From the NCBI GenBank assembly GCA_900752785.1, contig CAADWP010000054.1, positions 1-18,563 on the forward strand: a DNA stretch of 18,563 nucleotides, given 5' to 3'. Each line of letters starts with the position of its first letter. Within the stretch, counting starts at the first letter, position 1. This DNA comes from an uncultured Ruminococcus sp. Its GTDB lineage: Bacteria > Bacillota > Clostridia > Oscillospirales > Ruminococcaceae. This document shows positions 15,650 to 18,563 of the stretch, piece by piece. Made by a program: the position numbers and the translations under genes. The notes under the pieces are model-generated. The model was not told the DNA's origin. It ran no database searches and was given only the letters and a program-made list of their open reading frames with translations.

Positions 15650-17470
15650 ATGTTTGACAATGACGAAAAAAAGCAATTTGAACAGCCCGTTGGTGAATTT
15701 GAAAGCTCAGTTTCCGGCGTGGAGACCGTTACCAAAAAGAAAAAAGGTAAAAAAATTGCAGTGATAAGCGGTATTTCCGCTGCTGTTATCGCCGGAGGAT
15801 GCGCTGCGGCTTATAATTTTTCCCCGTTTGTAAAAAACCAAGTCAAAATGCGCGTTATGAAACCGGCAAAATATTATGCATGGGTAAGCGAGGAGAATGC
15901 GGACACTTTAGCAAAATCAATTGCAGACAGCTATCGCAAGGCTCTTAATAATTATGAAAACGGCGTTACAGAAAGCTTAGCTCTTGAATACGAGGCTACC
16001 GATGAAGCAAAGGAAGCTTTACTTAAAGAACTTGTCGGTTCTTCTTATAATGAAGCTGATGACGAAGACGTTCAGCAGATCGTTAAAATCGTAAATAACA
16101 TAAATAAGCTTAAAGTAGGTATGGATGTTTCATCCAAGAAGAACATGGCTGCTTTCAGCTTATACGGAGATCTTAACGATGAAAGGCTGATATCCGCTGA
16201 TTTTGCCGGCGATTATGACGCTATGGAAATATTCTTCCGTATTCCTCAGCTTACAGAGAAGTATATTGGAATTTCTCTTAAAGATTATATAGACGAGGAA
16301 AATGCAGAGGTTTCTGAGGTATACGATATTGTTAAGGATGTTCTTAACGATCCTGCTTCATACCTCTCGCCTGACGAGCTTGAAAAAGAAATTACAAAAT
16401 ATATAGGCGTATGGAACGATTCTATAAAAAAGGTAAAGCTTGAAAAGAGCGAGGATGTAGAAATCGGCAGCATTGAAGTAAAATATACCGTTGTCTCTGC
16501 AAAAATTAACGAGGACGCAGGAAAACAGCTTGCTGAAAATTTCCTTAACGAAGCAAAAGACGACGAAATAATAAAAAACATAGTAATTGAAAAGCTTGAT
16601 CTTGCAAGCGAAAAAGAATATGAAAAGTTCTTTGACGACGCTATTGAAAATCTAAACGAAGATTACCAAATTAACGAAGACGACTATGATAAAGATTTTG
16701 AAGAAGACGATGATAAAGACGATTTTGACGATGACTTCGACGTTGATGACGACTATGATGAAACGCTGACATATAAGTCATATATTGATTCAACCGGAAT
16801 CATTCGCGGTTTCAGTTTAACATTTGACGACGGCAGCGATAAGGATTCATCTATCAGATGCATCCTCGGCAAGGACGGCTCTGATGTACGCGGTGAATTT
16901 GTCGTTATAGATGAAGGCGACGAAGAATTCCGCATTGATCTTAAAGCGGCTGAAAAAGGCAAAGATAAGTACGACGGAAGCATTGACGTGATCGTTCATA
17001 ATTACGACTATGATTGGGATGCCGAAACGGATGAGCGTATTGTTGAAGATGACGACCCGACAAATATTTCCGTTGAGTTTGAAGGATTTAAGCTTGTTGA
17101 CAAGGAAAAGGGCTATATGGATGGTGAAATTACTTTTGTAATTCCGGATATCGACCCGATCACAATCGAGCTTGATTCCGACGGAAAATCTCAGAATATC
17201 AGCTATCAAATCAAAATCGACGAAAAAGATTACGGCAAGGTAACCCTTATTACAAGCTCAGAGGACGGATTTAAGGCCGATATCCCCTCAAAGGACGACG
17301 CATTTATGATCGAGGGCGATCTTGACGATATTGACTTTGACAACATTGATTTTGAATCTTATGTTAGCGAAGAAGATCTCAAAAAATTTGTAAGCGAAAT
17401 CATGGAGAAGATCGGCATTGAAAACGATTTTATCGAAGAAGCTCTTGACGAAATAACATACAATATATAA
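15650..17470 (+). CDS. acidic single-pass membrane protein of unknown function
   Basis: I do not recognise this 606-residue protein. Residues 1-28 are hydrophilic, 29-35 are a lysine cluster (KKKKGKK), and about 36-56 form one hydrophobic segment, AVISGISAAVIAGGCAAA, giving a predicted cytoplasmic N-terminus and external C-terminal domain. The outer part is rich in Asp/Glu; residues 342-371 contain 21 acidic residues out of 30, including EEDDDKDDFDDDFDVDDDYD. Long stretches alternate charged and hydrophobic residues (for example DGEITFVIPDIDPITIELDS) and look beta-rich. The C-terminal 50 residues are again acidic and helical. GGAGGG lies 6 nt before the ATG. It has its own promoter and terminator. 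Calcium or cation binding by the acidic tract is speculation. Confidence 0.85.
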   Translation: MFDNDEKKQFEQPVGEFESSVSGVETVTKKKKGKKIAVISGISAAVIAGGCAAAYNFSPFVKNQVKMRVMKPAKYYAWVSEENADTLAKSIADSYRKALNNYENGVTESLALEYEATDEAKEALLKELVGSSYNEADDEDVQQIVKIVNNINKLKVGMDVSSKKNMAAFSLYGDLNDERLISADFAGDYDAMEIFFRIPQLTEKYIGISLKDYIDEENAEVSEVYDIVKDVLNDPASYLSPDELEKEITKYIGVWNDSIKKVKLEKSEDVEIGSIEVKYTVVSAKINEDAGKQLAENFLNEAKDDEIIKNIVIEKLDLASEKEYEKFFDDAIENLNEDYQINEDDYDKDFEEDDDKDDFDDDFDVDDDYDETLTYKSYIDSTGIIRGFSLTFDDGSDKDSSIRCILGKDGSDVRGEFVVIDEGDEEFRIDLKAAEKGKDKYDGSIDVIVHNYDYDWDAETDERIVEDDDPTNISVEFEGFKLVDKEKGYMDGEITFVIPDIDPITIELDSDGKSQNISYQIKIDEKDYGKVTLITSSEDGFKADIPSKDDAFMIEGDLDDIDFDNIDFESYVSEEDLKKFVSEIMEKIGIENDFIEEALDEITYNI

Positions 17471-17480
17471 TATTTTAAAT

Positions 17481-17508
17481 GGGCGGCTTATTGGCCGCCC
17501 TAATTTTT
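17481..17508 (+). terminator. intrinsic terminator of the acidic membrane protein gene
   Basis: GGGCGGC (17481-17487) and GCCGCCC (17494-17500) form a GC-only stem with a TTATTG loop, followed by TAATTTTTAT. It begins 10 bp after the stop codon. Confidence 0.9.
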
Positions 17509-17533
17509 ATATTAACTTATTAACCTGATAAAT

Positions 17534-17548
17534 TTTGATAATATCAAA
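17534..17548. repeat. 15-bp near-perfect palindrome upstream of thrH
   Basis: TTTGATA-A-TATCAAA is an exact inverted repeat with a one-base centre, 46 bp upstream of the thrH -35 hexamer. It could be a regulator binding site, but in such AT-rich sequence chance is a fair alternative. Confidence 0.3.
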
Positions 17549-17594
17549 TACTATTATATAACTGCAGCGGTATTTTTTGCCGCACTGTTATTTA

Positions 17595-17623
17595 TTGACA
17601 AATCAAAAAAATTGTAGTATAAT
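17595..17623 (+). promoter_or_regulatory. consensus promoter of thrH
   Basis: TTGACA (17595-17600) and TATAAT (17618-17623) are perfect consensus hexamers with the ideal 17-bp spacer. The leader is about 23 nt and contains GGAGG at 17640-17644. Confidence 0.92.
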
Positions 17624-17652
17624 AAATTCATAAAAAATTGGAGGTATCTGTT

Positions 17653-18255
17653 ATGTATATTACATGTCTTGACCTTGAAGGCGTTCTCGTTCCCGAGATC
17701 TGGATAGCTTTTGCAGAAGCCAGCGGCATTCCCGAACTGAAAAGAACTACGCGCGATGAACCCGATTATGATAAGCTGATGAATTGGCGCCTCGAAATTC
17801 TTAGAGAGCATGGTCTCGGACTTAAAGAAATTCAGGAAACGATCGCCAAAATTGATCCCATGCCCGGCGCTAAGGATTTTCTCGACGAGCTTCGCTCAAT
17901 TTGTCAGGTCATAATCATCAGCGATACTTTCACACAGTTTGCGGCTCCTCTTATGAAAAAGCTCGGTATGCCGACTATTTTCTGCAACAGTCTTGAAGTT
18001 GCCGAAAACGGAGAAATCACAGGCTTTAAGATGCGCTGTGAGCAGTCCAAGCTGACTACGGTAAAAGCGCTCCAGTCTATCGGATATGATACTATTGCCA
18101 GCGGAGACAGCTTCAACGATCTCGGCATGATAAAAGCAAGCAAAGCCGGTTTCCTTTTCAGAAGCACCGAATCTATCAAAGCCGACTATCCCGAGCTTCC
18201 CGCTTTTGAAACATATGACGAGCTTCTTAACGCCATCAAAAAAGCCATGAATTGA
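17653..18255 (+). CDS. thrH: ThrH-type phosphoserine/homoserine phosphotransferase (HAD family)
   Basis: ThrH removes phosphate from phosphoserine and can pass it to homoserine, linking serine and threonine synthesis. The start MYITCLDLEG is chosen because GGAGG lies 8 nt upstream; an ATG five codons earlier overlaps that site. The 200 residues closely follow the Pseudomonas ThrH pattern: CLDLEGVLVPEIWIAFAE (5-22) with nucleophile D7 and E9 in the unusual DxEG motif, TTRDEPDYDKLM (32-43), the motif II SDTF (90-93), and the motif IV GDSFND (151-156). The DxE nucleophile loop separates it from ordinary SerB. It is monocistronic, with no serine or threonine genes in the window. Whether the enzyme acts mainly as a phosphatase or a transferase here is not shown by the sequence. 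Confidence 0.93.
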   Translation: MYITCLDLEGVLVPEIWIAFAEASGIPELKRTTRDEPDYDKLMNWRLEILREHGLGLKEIQETIAKIDPMPGAKDFLDELRSICQVIIISDTFTQFAAPLMKKLGMPTIFCNSLEVAENGEITGFKMRCEQSKLTTVKALQSIGYDTIASGDSFNDLGMIKASKAGFLFRSTESIKADYPELPAFETYDELLNAIKKAMN

Positions 18256-18283
18256 CTAAGATAACATCTAAAAAATTTCTGGA

Positions 18284-18311
18284 CATCCGCCGCAAGCGGA
18301 TGCCTTTTTTT
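18284..18311 (+). terminator. intrinsic terminator of thrH
   Basis: CATCCGC (18284-18290) and GCGGATG (18296-18302) form a stem with a CGCAA loop, followed by CCTTTTTTT. Confidence 0.93.
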
Positions 18312-18417
18312 CTGTCTGCTCCTTAGAGATTCATATAAAATATGCCGAAAAATAATCTCAGTTTTACAGATTTATCGGCTAAAACGTAGGTTTAATTGTA
18401 AACTTTCCGTGATTCCC

Positions 18418-18446
18418 TTTACATTCGGGAAAAAAAGTATTAAAGT
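18418..18446 (+). promoter_or_regulatory. possible promoter for the gene at the right edge
   Basis: TTTACA (18418-18423) and TAAAGT (18441-18446) are 17 bp apart, a weak match to consensus. Upstream, GCCGAAAAAT (18344-18353) and ATTTATCGGC (18370-18379) pair at 9 of 10 positions. Nothing else is recognised between the thrH terminator and the ATG. Confidence 0.35.
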
Positions 18447-18512
18447 ATATAAGGAATATTTTAGGCTTTTGCCGACTATAAAAATTTATAATTTTTAATT
18501 GGAGGTTTTGGA

Positions 18513-18563
18513 ATGAGCAAAATCAAAAAGCTCGGAAAAAGTGCATTTTCAGCTATGGCAGGC
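18513..18563 (+). CDS. 5' end of an unknown gene (partial)
   Basis: ATG at 18513 follows GGAGG (18501-18505) with 7 nt spacing and opens MSKIKKLGKSAFSAMAG before the window ends. The basic start followed by small and hydrophobic residues looks like the beginning of a signal peptide, so an exported protein or lipoprotein is possible. No family can be assigned from 17 residues. Confidence 0.8.
   Translation, partial: MSKIKKLGKSAFSAMAG

Noticed and set aside
17561..17587. GCGGTA/TGCCGC hairpin upstream of thrH as a second terminator
   Set aside because: The stem is only about 6 bp with a wobble and has no U tract after it; the stronger terminator lies at 17481-17508.

Overview
The window looks like chromosomal DNA of a low-to-moderate GC Firmicute, most likely a Clostridia/Ruminococcus-type gut bacterium. 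This is inferred from near-consensus sigma-A promoters, strong AGGAGG ribosome binding sites, a CIRCE element, a clostridial-style thi operon (family-2 ThiF, ThiH instead of ThiO, short-form ThiC), a DUF1846 protein and a cytosolic zinc-ribbon/BspA-type LRR protein. No tRNA, rRNA, CRISPR array or prophage was seen.

Layout. Positions 1-136 hold the possible tail of a + strand gene and a perfect 16-bp inverted repeat. Positions 136-1845 (minus) encode a zinc ribbon, about ten 13-residue EKP(A/V)EKKQEAPK repeats and nine LRR_5 repeats. A divergent DUF1846 gene (2198-3664) ends at a strong bidirectional terminator shared with the thi operon. The centre (3705-10160, minus) is a complete TPP-riboswitch-controlled operon thiS-thiF-thiG-thiH-tenI-thiED-thiC. 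Genes are tightly packed or overlapping. A textbook promoter, a TPP aptamer and an attenuator precede thiS. ThiF/ThiS supply sulfur, ThiH makes dehydroglycine from tyrosine, ThiG builds the thiazole, TenI aromatises it, ThiC makes HMP-P, ThiD phosphorylates it and ThiE joins the two halves. A divergent P2A-type Ca2+ ATPase follows (10268-12895), convergent with htpG (13037-14941).

htpG has its own promoter with a CIRCE operator at the start site, implying HrcA control. The divergent spacer between htpG and the next gene carries a 184-bp, exactly centred imperfect palindrome (15178-15361) that resembles a MITE; it is the least expected feature here. Next come a 606-residue, very acidic, single-pass membrane protein of unknown function (15650-17470), a ThrH-type phosphoserine/homoserine phosphotransferase (17653-18255) with a consensus promoter, and the first 17 codons of another gene at the right edge.

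Most of the window is conventional metabolism and stress response. I see no evidence of a wholly new multi-gene system. The items most worth checking are the palindromic element, the two-layer attenuator/SD-sequestering leader of thiS, the CIRCE-controlled htpG, and the two unknown proteins.
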